DNA of 64,000 nt from Flectonema sp. DT1601 (GCA_964019425.1 OZ025781.1:1122501-1186500); one strand, 5' to 3'. Positions 51,801-63,897 are shown, counted from the stretch's first letter. Numbers and translations are program-made. Notes: generated by a model not told the origin, from the letters alone.

Positions 51801-54698
51801 CAATACCATCAGTTTTCTCTTTAACTTCTTCTTCTGCATCTGGTTTGGTTACCTCGTCATCTCCTCTGGCTATTTTGATAAATATTTCTTCTAAAGTAGT
51901 GACAGATATTCCAAAGTTCTTTATACCAAGCTCGTCTTTACGGATTTCTAATTGTCGTAGTACAGCAGGAAATAGATGAGTAGCTTGAAGAGGCATGATG
52001 ATGTGCAATTCATTACTAGACTGTGCAGTTATAGAACAACTGAAACTGTTTCGTCTCGCTTCTGGTAGCTGCATGCGAGGTGCTGCAACGTCTGCTTCAG
52101 ATGAAACGCTCTCACATACGTCTGTTTGTCCTTCTGTTATAGTTTGAAGGTTGTCGTCGACAACTCTTTGAACTACTCGGGGGATACATTTCTGATTTAT
52201 TTCTAATTTCAAATTGTACCCAACTCCCAAATTAGATTTCAAAAACAAAGAACTCCCCCATGAATGTAACTTCCCAGCATGCATTATAGCGATGCTGTCC
52301 CCGAGGAGGTCTGCTTCATCCATGAAATGAGTTGTCAAGAGTGTGACTCTGCCTTTTTTTTTCTTTTTTATTAAATCCCAAATACCTCTTCTTGCCTGAA
52401 CATCCATACCAGCTGTTGGTTCGTCGAGGATGACGAATCGCGGATCGCCAATGTAGGCAATTCCGACACTGAGTTTTCGCTTCATGCCACCTGAAAGACC
52501 TCGACTCTTCTCATCAGCTTTGTCAGCAAGACCAATGTCTTGAAGCATTGTGGTTACTGATGTTTTGAGTAGTTCTCCAGTCAGACCTCTGATTTTACCG
52601 AAAAAAGTTAAATGCTGACGACATGATAATGAAGGCCACAGCAGATTGTGTTGTGGACACATTCCAATATCACGACGAGCTTGTTGAATATCACTTACGA
52701 TATCAACGTCATAGATCGTAGCAGATCCACTACTAACTGGAAGCATACCAGTTAGCATGTTGATTGCAGTTGTTTTCCCAGCTCCGTTATGACCTAATAA
52801 AACTAATGCCTGGTCTTCATAAAGAGTTAAGTTTAAGTTACCAACAGCTGTGAGTTGACCTGTCTCAGTCTCAAAGGTTTTTGTTAAATTCGTAACCATA
52901 ACTTTTGCAACACTCAAAGGATTCGTTACTTTTTCAATACGAGTGCGATCAATTTCCTCTTCTGTCTCGACTGGTACAACTGTTGCCGTCTTTGATGAAA
53001 AACAACAAAAACAACAAAACAGAGGATGTGAATTTGTTCCCCACTCAGATGGTAAAACTTTACCAAGATAGAGTTCCAATAAAATATACAAAACCGTGTC
53101 TTGAATGAGGAATGCAATTGCTTGAGCGATAGTGTACTCACCACTGTTCAGAGAATTGAATGAAACACCTTGACCTCCTGTTTGTTGTTTTGATAAGTTG
53201 AAAAACAAGACATAAAAAAGTAGGTAAGTTAAAGAAACTAACGCAAACCTGTTTCCATCTGAGCAGCTGTTGCGAATCCCCTGGAATAAGCGTATGGACC
53301 AAGAAAATTTAATAGTTGAACGTTACTTTCTTCAGGTACGGCAAATCTTGGGATAACCGTCATTAAAAACAGACACGGAGCTGCGATACCTGCAGTCTGC
53401 GCCTTTGAAAAGAACGAAGCAATCACTAATGACATCGCAGAGATGTTGAGTGAGAATAAAAATGAAAGTAAAAACAGTATAAAGAAATTCGATCTACTCA
53501 TATAAGACGCTTGAAGGACACCTGTCAATACCAAACTAGATACAAGACTCTGAAATATACCTAAAAGGTACCATGATAGCTTATAAGTAACGGATGATAA
53601 CCCCATAACTAACATTCCTTCTTTTATTTTGTCTTCCTTCTCTCGTACGATTGCTGACACATATTGGCTTACGAAATGCAAGTATCCCATAACAACAACG
53701 AGAGGTAGGAATCCACCTGCCATTGCGAGAAACTCGTCTTCGGTGTAATCCGGTATCGGAAATGGAGCAATCGAGTGATATAAAATAGCCCCATCATCAG
53801 TACCACCAACGTTACTAATCCAAAACGCGTCTACTAAACGCTGAACTGTAAGGAATCCACCTGCTAAGTACTTTTGATAAGACTTCAGTAACCCTGAAGG
53901 ATCACCCAGGACTCGTTCGCTTAGAGTTGGGGGAGTCGCTGTTCTATTTGCTCTAATTGTGTATGTGAATTCACCGTGAATAACTACCCCAGCCATTAAC
54001 TGCCCTTGACCAACATCGTGTGAGTAGTCTACGAATTGATCTTCAGTAGTAAAGTTTAAAAGTGTGTCTCTAAATGTGACGGTTTTTTCTGATAAGAACT
54101 TTTTAAATTCCTCAACCCTCCTGACTACGTTAGGATCCAGAGAGCCAGCTACCACAGCTGTTTTATATCCCACTGTGACAGCTGTACCGAAACCTCTATT
54201 TCCAAATTCTGCTTCAGAACCAATCAGATGCATTTTTGCAGCCTGGTGGATGAGTACTATCGTGTCAAAGTCAGGTATCACTTGGGGGCCTTCATACGAT
54301 AAGGCAATTTCAAACAATGTCAGCGCATCTCCAGTCGTATCCAAACAGAGGTCACCAACACATGGAAGTGGTGCTAGAGTGTTGCATTTACAATAAGTTC
54401 GATTCCGAACTGGGGAATAAATATCAGGACCTTCGTACCAGTCTGCAACGCATTTATGGGCGTCCATTATCTCAGGTATGTCGATGACGTCTTTATTCAT
54501 AAATTCTCTCCCGGCTTTGTTTACGATGTCGGTTGCTAGCCAGACGATTGCGAGGATTCCCATCAGAGTTCCCGGCAGAAGCATCTCAACAATCCATTCA
54601 AACACTCCTCCTCTCTTTAGGAGTAAAGTCTTCTGACCGACTGCAAGCAGCTGAGTACCGAAACTGCTTCCCAAAGGAGGATGAGTTTCCTCAGCCAT
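48855..54698 (-). CDS. ABCA-type full lipid transporter (5 exons)
   Basis: An 1848-aa full ABC transporter of subfamily A (TMD1-NBD1-TMD2-NBD2). These transporters move or flip lipids across membranes. Exons: 54698-53249, 53177-49957, 49863-49795, 49729-49598 and 49529-48855; introns 71, 93, 65 and 68 nt, all in frame. TMD1 starts with a helix near 35 and a large Cys-containing extracellular loop. NBD1: G-H-N-G-A-G-K-T-T, L-S-G-G-M-K-R-K-L-S, F-V-I-L-D-E-P-T-A-G-M-D. NBD2: G-T-N-G-A-G-K-T-T, L-S-G-G-N-K-R-K-T-S, L-L-L-D-E-P-T-A-G-M-D, the last spread across exons 4 and 5. Both catalytic sites look intact. The regulatory stretch after each NBD (L-E-E-I-F-I-K-I and L-E-Q-V-F-M-S-I) is typical of ABCA. 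A TCACTGTAG acceptor lies 21 nt before the ATG. Confidence 0.93.
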
Positions 54699-55127
54699 GA
54701 GGAGTGAAACCCCCGCCTACAGTGAGAGGGGAATAACTTGATACTATTATTAAATGGAAAGCAACTTGAAACTGGCCAGAACGTTGCAAATATAAGAAAA
54801 TATTATATCTTCCTCAGGGGAAAACAACATGCGTGTACCTGTAAAGGGAACTGAAATATTCACATTGAAGCTCAACTCTTCCAAAAATTAGTTTACAAAA
54901 CGTAATAAATATAATGATGAATGACAACGAGTGGCTGCATAGAAAGAAGTGCAGCTGATTTATTATTGTCAGTGGAGGTCTCACCTAACGAGGTCCTCAC
55001 TACGTAATAAAATAAAATAGGTCAGAAGTGATCCCCTACTATATAATTGCTGAATGACAACAATTAAATATGAAGCGCTCGTGTGCATCAATGGTAATAA
55101 AGTAGCCAATGTCAGTACCAACGTCGA
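54699..55127. other. Spacer
   Basis: Leader of the ABCA gene and 3' UTR of the zinc-knuckle gene. No other feature is seen. Confidence 0.45.
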
Positions 55128-55802
55128 TTAGCTTTTTGGTTTTTTCTTTGCCTTCCCTTCAGACGCCTTCTTCTTTTCCTTCTTTTTTTGTTTTTTTTTC
55201 GCACGGCGTTCCTTTGCAGCTGCAGAGCGTCCTCCTGACGTTGAGTCGGTAGTTGTTGGTTCCCGCTTAGAAACAAGTGTTTGAGAAGTTGAAGAAGAAG
55301 AGGAAGTGTTTGGACAAATAATTGGAATCGACTGATGCAGTTCTGCAGGTTGCGAATGAAATCCAAAACGAGGATCGCGAATTTCTGAACCTCCAGATCG
55401 AAGATGCTTTATGAGAGTCGCAACGTAACTCGGTTTTCTACAATCGTACGCCGTGTGCCCCATCGTACAGCATAACGAACATTGAACTTCTGGAGTCTCT
55501 ACACCCTTAGGTACCTGTAGACCAACACATGATAAATGGTCGGCAGCATTACAATCGACGCATATTTTTATTTTATTGTTATCTAAACCTTCTCCCTCTC
55601 CAGCGAATATCTCAGAGCTGCAATTACCGTTTGGGTGATATCCTAGACATCCCCAGCAACCTTTGTTACCTCTTTTATCACATCTTTGATGACCAACTCC
55701 GAAACATGAATAACAGATTCTGTTGGGGCATTCTCTCCTGGCGTGTGATCCTCCGCAGATATGACACACGATTCCCTTCTCGCTGCTGAAGTAGCGAGAC
55801 AT
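55128..55802 (-). CDS. CCHC zinc-knuckle protein
   Basis: A 224-aa protein. I start at 55802 because a TTTTCTTTTCACCCTAAAG acceptor lies between it and the longer open-frame start. At least two consecutive zinc knuckles are clear: C-H-I-C-G-G-S-H-A-R-R-E-C and C-Y-S-C-F-G-V-G-H-Q-R-C. A G-C-W-G-C-x5-H-x4-C knuckle, a degenerate C-V-D-C-x3-D-H-x3-C and C-S-L-C-C-T-M-G-H-T-A-Y-D-C follow, so the first 125 residues are an array of about five knuckles. The C-terminal 60 residues are a Lys/Glu-rich basic tail. This layout recalls Air1/Air2 and ZCCHC7 of the TRAMP RNA-surveillance complex, or other RNA-binding knuckle proteins. The assignment to RNA binding is firm, to TRAMP only a suggestion. Confidence 0.75.
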   Translation of the reverse strand: MSRYFSSEKGIVCHICGGSHARRECPNRICYSCFGVGHQRCDKRGNKGCWGCLGYHPNGNCSSEIFAGEGEGLDNNKIKICVDCNAADHLSCVGLQVPKGVETPEVQCSLCCTMGHTAYDCRKPSYVATLIKHLRSGGSEIRDPRFGFHSQPAELHQSIPIICPNTSSSSSTSQTLVSKREPTTTDSTSGGRSAAAKERRAKKKQKKKEKKKASEGKAKKKPKS

Positions 55803-56080
55803 GATTCCCTGCTGTCTTACTTTAGGGTGAAAAGAAAAGATGTTTGTTGTAACAAAATAATTTTTAGTTTCATGCGTCATGCTCTTCCTTCATTTGTCTT
55901 TTTTGTTATTTTCTGAATAATATAATGATCAAAAGTAATCAATATTAATACATCACACACAACGTTTGATAAAGATGGTAACAAAATGAATATCTGTAAA
56001 GAATATTCGGTATCGGTAATGACAAAAAGACAAATATTTAAAAAAAAAAAAAAAAAAAAAAAAAACATCTATCAATACTG

Positions 56081-59000
56081 TTAAGGATTCTCAAAAAAAG
56101 ATAAGAAGCTAATCTTCTTTTTATTCTTTTTATTCTTTTCGTCAACTCCGCAGAGTCGCTTTGATCCATTCCTCAAATCAACTATTTTAATGCTGCTATC
56201 ATCAGAGATTCCAAAGTGGCTGAATACATCATTTCTAGGAAGCTTGGCCCTTGGACTATACTGGGCATCAATTTTATTAGTGAGTTGTGGGATAGGAAGA
56301 GGTTTTCGAATGGATCCAAAAACAGCTTTTTTCGAGACAGTTGGTTGCGACTGCACTTCCACTTCTTTTATACAAGGTTTTGATTCAAACAGTATTATTT
56401 GACGGAGGTGTTCACGTCTGGAAATGGCAATCTTTTTAGAACTGTCTGTGACTGTGAATAAAATTTTACTTCTCTCAGGTACCTCTACCGTCAACAGGTC
56501 CTCAAAGTATCCCAACATATACTTTCCCGGAATTGTGGGAGCTGTAAATCTGTTGTCACAAAGAAAACCTTTTCCAGATTTTATTAGCCATCCTTTATAA
56601 AGACTAATATAATCAACGCGTGGGTCTTTGCTACCAAGTCGGAATACAGCAAGATAAGCCTGTTCTCTTCTGGTTAAATGATTACACAAGGACCATTTAA
56701 CAAGAAGTCGTTCACCTGGTTGGATGCCCTGGGGGTTTAGGAGAGTTATTTGAGCAGCCTTCTCAATCGTTTTTGAGATATCCTTCTTCGACATCTCAAA
56801 GTTGTGATACTTTCGAGTCAGAAGGTTGACTCTGGTGGTTTCTTTCACTTCAGTTCCGTGGTCAGAGTTCGCGGTGTGGATTCCCGATCCCATTTTTGTT
56901 AATTTCAGACTTTCTACATCACCTAAACTATCAAGGGTATCTCGACGTTGACGAGGTTCTTCTAATATAAAACGAAGAGATCGAGTGTCTGAAATACTCG
57001 ATTTCAACGCTGCAATCTTAACCTTGACACCCCGAAGTTTTGTGTCGTAGTATGCTGATTGCTGCGATGTTCCCCAAACCTTTTGTGTTTGGGTTGTTTT
57101 GTTTATCCAATAAAAATTACAAAAAAGTAACATTTTCATACCTTCGCCAAGAAAGTGGTGGCTTCCAACGTCTCAAGTCTTTCGAGCAGTTTCATTAGGG
57201 TTTCATTGAAAACAGATTCCTCACCGTCATTTATACTTTCCCAGAAAGATAAAAGTATTGCTTTACAACTCACAGAGAAATCTAAAGAGTTCACGGGGTC
57301 AGCTACTTCCTTACTGAGAACTCTCGCAATCCCACTTTTTAGTTCCCAAATAGCTTCCCTAATAACGGATTTAGAGCGACACGTTATAGTCTTCTTCACT
57401 ACTTGTACCTGTTGAGGACCAGGTGCTTCTTGAGAGAGGATACACGCTACAGGTCTGAGATCAATATTTTCAGCACCAGAAAGTATCAAATGAAGCTCTT
57501 CTTGAGCACGTTTACCTGAAGTGAGTGTTGGAGACGTATTCTTTTTTGCAAACAAAGAAGTCTCTCGTATTACAGAAAAACATACCAGCCTGGAAGAGTA
57601 AGTTTCTTCGATCTTCCGATCCTTCAGGTAATCCGCTGGCTAGCTTTAGTTGAAGTTGGACGAGGGGTCGAAGAGTGCAAACATAAAGAGCGCTGTGAGA
57701 TGTCGCATGTGATCTGATAGCTTCAAGTACTTGACAATATATTAAAGAACAGTCTTCAAGGTTCAATTCATCACAAGCTTTTTGAATAAAAACTAAAGCA
57801 GTAAGAGCTGGACGAAGACTACATTCCGGCCAATGCGACAGCTTTGCAGTAGAATTTCGAGGAACCGCCGCAAGAGTTTCCTTCAACCAGTCTAAGTGAA
57901 GCAGAGCTGCTGAATAATGTTCATCTTGCTCAACAGCAAGAATTCCGAATTTCACTACTTCACAACAGAGAATTGTACTCGCATGTGGTAACACTTCTCT
58001 TAGTAAAGGAAATACTGCTACAAGCATTTTAGCATCCTTTCTGTAAAAGCAAAGTTGCCACAGAATTCGAATGTACTCAGGGTGTCTGATTGAGGCTTCT
58101 TTTTCAACAACTTCGAGAGCGTTTATATAAAAACAATCCGACTGCTCTAAATCTGACATTAAATCAGCAACGTCTGACAGCAACTCTCCGAGTTGTAAAT
58201 TTAAAGCTGATCGAAGTGATATTGATTTGTTATAAAGTTCTATTGAAGATTCAACTTGTAATCTGTTCTTCATCGCAACCTCTGCGCTGACTCGTGCTGC
58301 TGCAGTTAGTACTTCGTGGTAGGGATGTGCTCTGTTTGTTTGTTTGTTTGTTTGTTTGTTTGTTTGTTTGTTTGTTTGTTTGTTTGTTTGTTTGTTTGTT
58401 TGTTTGTTTGTTTGTTTGTTTGTTTGTTTGTTTGTTTGTTTGTTTGTTTGTTTGTTTGTTTGTTTGTTTGTTTGTTTGTTTGTTTGTTTGTTTGTTTGTT
58501 TGTTTGTTTGTTTGTTTGTTTGTTTGTTTGTTTGTTTGTTTGTTTGTTTGTTTGTTTGTTTGTTTGTTTGTTTGTTTGTTTGTTTGTTTGTTTGTTTGTT
58601 TGTTTGTTTGTTTGTTTGTTTGTTTGTTTGTTTGTTTGTTTGTTTGTTTGTTTGTTTGTTTGTTTGTTTGTTTGTTTGTTTGTTTGTTTGTTTGTTTGTT
58701 TGTTTGTTTGTTTGTTTGTTTGTTTGTTTGTTTGTTTGTTTGTTTGTTTGTTTGTTTGTTTGTTTGTTTGTTTGTTTGTTTGTTTGTTTGTTTGTTTGTT
58801 TGTTTGTTTGTTTGTTTGTTTGTTTGTTTGTTTGTTTGTTTGTTTGTTTGTTTGTTTGTTTGTTTGTTTGTTTGTTTGTTTGTTTGTTTGTTTGTTTGTT
58901 TGTTTGTTTGTTTGTTTGTTTGTTTGTTTGTTTGTTTGTTTGTTTGTTTGTTTGTTTGTTTGTTTGTTTGTTTGTTTGTTTGTTTGTTTGTTTGTTTGTT

Positions 59001-62000
59001 TGTTTGTTTGTTTGTTTGTTTGTTTGTTTGTTTGTTTGTTTGTTTGTTTGTTTGTTTGTTTGTTTGTTTGTTTGTTTGTTTGTTTGTTTGTTTGTTCGTC
59101 ACATACCGAATTCCGAATTCCTCTTCCATCCGAATGATGGCGAGTCTAACAAGTTCATCAGCATCTCTGCTGCTTTCTGGTCGGATGAGGTCTGCTAATA
59201 AAAGAGAGTCTCTCATCCACTGTAATGGATTGTTGTGACTACATTCATTCTGACTACGAAGTTCAATAACTCTCCTGAGAACTCCAACAGCCAACAACCA
59301 GTCGGACGAGTGAATGTGAATTTGAATCATCGCATCTTGAAGAGGTAACATTTTAGATGCGTGATCCTTATCTACTCCAAGAACAGGTCTCAAACTTGGC
59401 ATTAACTTCGTTCGACGAGATGACATCGCCAACTGACAAGCTTGGATATCTCCTTCCATAATATATTTGATGCATGGAGGGTAGCTCACTGGTGTGAGTG
59501 TTTTTATTTTAGAAGCGACTGTACAGGACACTCCGAGGTTAGTTGAAGTGTCTTTAAATAATCGAAGTCTCAATAAGAAAACTGTTCTCTTCCTTAACAA
59601 GAATTGATCAATTTCCCCATTTGGTAAACACGCTGGGAAGTATTCAGCTGCTAATACTTCTTTTCCCTTCAACGGTATCTGAGGGACTTCAGGATCAAGT
59701 TGCTTCACAGCATCATTGTAACGAGTGATATGGAACAGGTCTCTTCTCGTAAAAGGAACTGCCGCAAATTTAGTTCGTAGCTTTTCTGCGATTGGACCCG
59801 CCCAGAGTCTACCGTCACTGTTGTCCAGTTGAGTGAGTCCTGTGAAGTGTTGTGTTGAATTATAGCAGAAGTTAGGTTTATGGTCCAAACATGAAAAAGA
59901 AATCCTTCTTCGGACCACCCTGGATTATAATCGTCAGAACTGACTATAATTTAATAAAAACAAATAAGAAGAAGCATTCGAAGACCAGCACATGCGACGG
60001 ATAACTTGATTCGTGACTTGTATTCGAAGTGGCTTCTGGCAGCCTGCAATACCAATCAAGTCAATTACATCGGTATTGGGAAATGCTGAAAGATGGAATA
60101 CCTTAAGTGAGGATCCGATGTCGACAATTACACCATGGAAATAAGTATTAATAAGGTTATATAACCACCTTATTTGCGGAAATGTTCAGGTTTTTGCCTT
60201 CTTTTATTCATCACCAACGCTTCTTTCAACAGCAGCTTCTTCGAGCAACTACTACGAATGTTTTAGACAGTGTGAGATAGAAGCATTTACTCAGAATGTG
60301 AACAGAATGTATCGAAGAGAAGTGAAATTTGTAAGTTTGCCGAAATTTAGAATGACCTGTTACACACGGAGGTAGTGTCGGAAGCGCATCATCATCACAG
60401 CGTGTGGGTTTCCCCTGCCCCTGAAGATTAGGAACTCACTCATGAAACAGCTGCCGAAAGCTAATAGGCGGCGAGATACAACAACAGAAATAATACAAAC
60501 CTGCACCAAGAAACGTTCCTAACAGCTGTACTGATATAGCAGCGATGTTCTGCCTCGTACACATATCACATGATAATTGTTGTAAACGATCTCGAACATG
60601 TGATTTTAGGCAACGCGCTGCCATCTCCACGCGAACCAAATCCGAAGCCGCGCGCAGCGTTTTAATCGGAAATCTGATTTTTTCTTCTCTTAACTGTTCG
60701 CTAGTTGAATACTTCGTGTGAGTGGATGGCCACAGTCCGTTGTTTTGTTCAGCAACTTGAATGATTTTTGCAATGAGACCGAGGGAGCTGTAATTTACTC
60801 CATTCTCATGTAAGAATGAACAGAGACCAGAGCTTGAGAACATTCTTATATTATTAAGTGATTGTGAGAGCCATTCCTTTATTAATCCAGGGATTCCAAT
60901 AAGGTAGTGATGAGTAACCGAGTGGACAAGTTCTTCAGAGCGAATCTCTGCTTCAGTACTGTTGTTCCAAGGAGTGCAAGAAGTGCTGCTTAAAGGAGCT
61001 TCAGTAGTCTTCCAAAGATATTCAGGTCGAAGTCTTTCAAGTAAGAAAGTAATACCATCACCATCAGGACCTCGGGGTGAGTTCATTTTAGAAAGTTGAA
61101 ATACCACTTCGTGGATATGATCTTCAGTGGCTTCATTACCGTCAGTGAACGATTCAATATCAGAGTGCATTGACCAAGGGAATAGAGATGCTGCATGACG
61201 TAGGTACAGCCTCCCATCTTTTGGACTAACGTGCGTCTCGATATCTAAACAACTTCCTAAACTGTCAGAAGAGAAGAATGAAGTTCGAATTCCGAGTCTT
61301 TCGCATAATAGTTTACAAGTCAGTCGATGTTCTTCTCTCTTACAAACCTGGTCAGGTGGTGGTCTTGATTTGTGAATAGGAGCGCAGTCGTCTTTGTATC
61401 CTCCGCATTGAAGTGTTTTGGAACTCAACCCCAAATCACACTCAATATATAAACAATACGATCCGTGATATGCGACACAGCAAAGTGGAACATAAATTCC
61501 AACTACACCAGTCGCAATGACTGCCCTGAGAGAGGATAGGTCGAGTGATGTTACTTTTCTTGCTTGTTCCCAACCTCCAAAACATTTTTTTCGATCATTC
61601 GTATCCACAACGTGAAATATCAAACCATCCAGAGAGACGACTCCCTCTCTTTCAGTTTTGATCGATTCCTTGCTGACGGATAATTCTAAGTCGTGAATCG
61701 CGATGGGGATTCTCAATTCCACGAAATCAGAAAAGTCGTCGCAGACTCGAGCAACCCATTCCGTCCATACAACGTAGTCATGGTGTTTTAATCTGTTGTT
61801 TTTTTTTTTTTTTTTTTTTTTCAATAGTGTTTTTAATATCAAAAGTTTCATTAGCTTAGCGATAGCATACCGTTGATGTCCACAAGCTTTTTGAAAAGCC
61901 TCATTAAATATTGAAGCATGAACTACCTCAGAAGGATCCCACTTGAGAGCTGGGTGTGGGAGGTTTATTAAATTGGTTTCTAATTGTTCTGTCATTTCAT

Positions 62001-62193
62001 CGTCATCGTTGTTGTTGATTTCTGAGATGGTTTTATTATTTTGATATTGTTGGTGAGAATCGCTCTTCATCTCTGAAGGTGGTGCTGCTTTTGAGATTAT
62101 AGCATCCGATACTGACCTCACTGAGTTATAATTTATATTCGAATTCATCACAGATTGCGTTCGGAAATGACGAGATCCCCAAGTGCTGTCCAT
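56081..62193 (-). CDS. CLU-domain protein with helical repeats and C-terminal SKICH-like domain (6 exons)
   Basis: A 1488-aa protein after splicing. Exons: 62193-61871, 61792-60501, 59839-59107, 58331-57586, 57515-57142 and 57079-56081; introns 78, 661, 775, 70 and 62 nt. The CLU (clustered mitochondria) domain shows D-G-R-L-Y-L-R-H-A-A-S-L-F-P, then L-H-E-N-G-V-N-Y-S-S-L-G, and across the 661-nt intron F-L-G-A-G|L-T-Q-L-D-N-S-D-G-R-L-W then E-K-L-R-T-K-F, as the family has. TPR-like helices follow. Near the C-terminus a beta domain (L-L-V-K-W-S-L..Y-I-S-L-Y-K-G..F-T-A-P-T-I-P-G-K-Y-M-L-G-Y-F) resembles SKICH/Ig-like folds. CLU proteins bind mRNAs for mitochondrial proteins and control mitochondrial distribution. 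The usual N-terminal CLU domain is not obvious. The 78-nt intron is in frame and stop-free, so it can be mistaken for coding sequence. A TTTCTCAACAG acceptor lies 19 nt upstream of the ATG. Confidence 0.75.
58333..59096. repeat. Uninterrupted TTTG tetranucleotide microsatellite (about 190 units)
   Basis: About 763 nt of perfect TGTT/AACA repeat without a single visible interruption. It fills a 775-nt intron of the CLU-domain gene: the donor side contributes only GTATGTGACG and the acceptor side only AG. Because 4 and 3 share no factor and no codon of the unit is a stop, all six reading frames are open. That produces long spurious open frames such as poly-(TNKQ) on the minus strand and poly-(LFVC) on the plus strand. 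Confidence 0.97.
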
Positions 62194-62355
62194 TTTGGGA
62201 CACCATTCAACCTGTTGAGAAAGATTATTTCAATTTTTCTGGTTCAAAAAAAAAAAAAACCTTTTTAATAATTTATCAAATCATCTGTTGAATCTATTTA
62301 TCTATTTTTTTATTATTGAATACAATTAGTGAGATGGCAGTAGAGGGGAAGGAAT

Positions 62356-63639
62356 CTATCCCCAGCCATCGAGAGGGTTTTTAAGTATTGGCGACCTCCT
62401 TCCATCAGAGGCATTGGCAGGAGACATTTCAAGAAGCGGATGTCTCTTATTCATTCGAGGAGTTGGTTTTGCCAAACGAGCCTGTTCAGCGGCTGACAGA
62501 AGTGGTGTAGAAGAATGTTTACGAGGAGATGCTAATACTGACAGACGGATACTACTTGTTGGAGGTTCTGAAGGAAGAGGTTGCTGTAGACGAGCGGGGC
62601 TGGGAACTGTGAGAATTGGTCTTGTCGACAACTCCGTTTCCAGCCGCCTGATTTTTTCACTATTTTCAAAAAATTGAATTTCCACTTCCCGAAGTCTTTC
62701 TAACTCTCTCGCAGCGTCTTCGTGTGCCTCCCCCTCCTGCTGGAGCTGCTTCCTCAAAACAGCTGCTTCCCTTCTGCTGTTCGCTAACTCGTTCTCAGTA
62801 ACCTGAACCCCACCGTACTGAAGCTGAAGGTTAGTGAGCTCGTCAAGGAGTTGTTGAAAATCAGTTTTGTGTTTTTGTTTATTTGCGTACAGATCTTTCT
62901 TAATCGCGGCATTGTCAGCCTCTAAAGATGAACAAGTAGCATTAGCAGCTGTGAGTCTATTACTACAATCAGTAAGAGAGTGGTGAAGAGTCTTCTCTCG
63001 ATCTTGTAAAGTTGAGATTGTGTTGGATACCAACTTATCTGTTAATGGATCTGATTTACGTCGTAAGCTGGTCAGTTCTTTCATTGCAGCGGCGTAGCGA
63101 TCGTCACGTGACTGCCAAATGTCTTCTAATCGACAAAGTTCTGCAGAAATATACTTCGTGTGTTTTCGTACGCCATTCTCTAACTCTTTAGCTGTCGAGT
63201 CTCTTTGAATGCGAGTCTGCAACGTCGCCATCTCGGAAGAGTAATTCCTCAACAGTTCCTGTGCCTGTCCAAACAGGGAATCTCCGTGACCCGGAGTCAA
63301 ACTTGGAAGAGGTTGCTGATGGTGAAGCTGTTCCCACAATTCTTGTTTTTCACGTTCTCGCAGCTTTACAATGGAAGCGAGTCTCTCATTCTCAACAATG
63401 TAGTTTTGCATATTATCAGACACTGAAGGAGTTATGATCGATCTTAATGGTGGTTTTCCTCTTTCTCGACTACTCGACATCACTTCCTTTACAGGTGAGG
63501 GAAGACCTTCTTCTATTGTCGGGATTGATTTAGACTTTTCCCGACGACTTCTTCTGCGCATCCAACAAAGCGCCACATTTCCAACCAGTGACAATCCTAA
63601 GAAAGCCGCCAGCATTGCGACAGGTAGCTCGCAATCCAT
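62356..63639 (-). CDS. N-terminally anchored coiled-coil protein
   Basis: A 427-aa protein starting M-D-C-E-L-P-V-A-M-L-A-A-F-L-G-L. I chose this ATG because an AATCTTTCAG acceptor lies 34 nt upstream. The open frame extends further but only from a non-ATG codon. Residues 8-27 form a hydrophobic signal-anchor helix followed by an R-R-R-S-R-R-E-K basic cluster, so the bulk should face the cytosol. From about 85 to 345 the chain is coiled coil. The tail is Pro/Ser-rich and basic, with S-P and T-P sites that kinases could use. A tethering or organelle-anchoring role is plausible; no family is recognised. Confidence 0.7.
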   Translation of the reverse strand: MDCELPVAMLAAFLGLSLVGNVALCWMRRRSRREKSKSIPTIEEGLPSPVKEVMSSSRERGKPPLRSIITPSVSDNMQNYIVENERLASIVKLREREKQELWEQLHHQQPLPSLTPGHGDSLFGQAQELLRNYSSEMATLQTRIQRDSTAKELENGVRKHTKYISAELCRLEDIWQSRDDRYAAAMKELTSLRRKSDPLTDKLVSNTISTLQDREKTLHHSLTDCSNRLTAANATCSSLEADNAAIKKDLYANKQKHKTDFQQLLDELTNLQLQYGGVQVTENELANSRREAAVLRKQLQQEGEAHEDAARELERLREVEIQFFENSEKIRRLETELSTRPILTVPSPARLQQPLPSEPPTSSIRLSVLASPRKHSSTPLLSAAEQARLAKPTPRMNKRHPLLEMSPANASDGRRSPILKNPLDGWG

Positions 63640-63866
63640 TGTGTGTAGCGAGCTATTAGATAAAATAAATTTATAACAACTACGGCGCTCTGAAAGATTA
63701 TCTCCCTCTTCGATGTTGTAATTGTGATGAGTTTCATCCTGAAGAGAGAAACAGAATTGAGTGATATTTTCAAACACATTGCCATAAAAAACTACAATAA
63801 GAAAAACCAGATTTAAAATCGAACGGGTAGAGGACAAAGAACAAAAGGAATGGGAGTTGTCGTTCT

Positions 63867-63897
<31 letters not shown>

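Noticed and set aside
58294-59238. Three long plus-strand frames of L-F-V-C repeats
   Set aside because: They arise because the TTTG unit has no stop in any frame. There is no independent gene evidence.
58251-59918. A 555-codon minus frame containing about 64 T-N-K-Q repeats
   Set aside because: The repeat is intronic: a GTATGT donor precedes it, AG ends it, and removing it restores the downstream frame (A-H-P-Y-H-E-V-L...), which is clearly coding. The residues after the repeat in the long frame are not protein-like.
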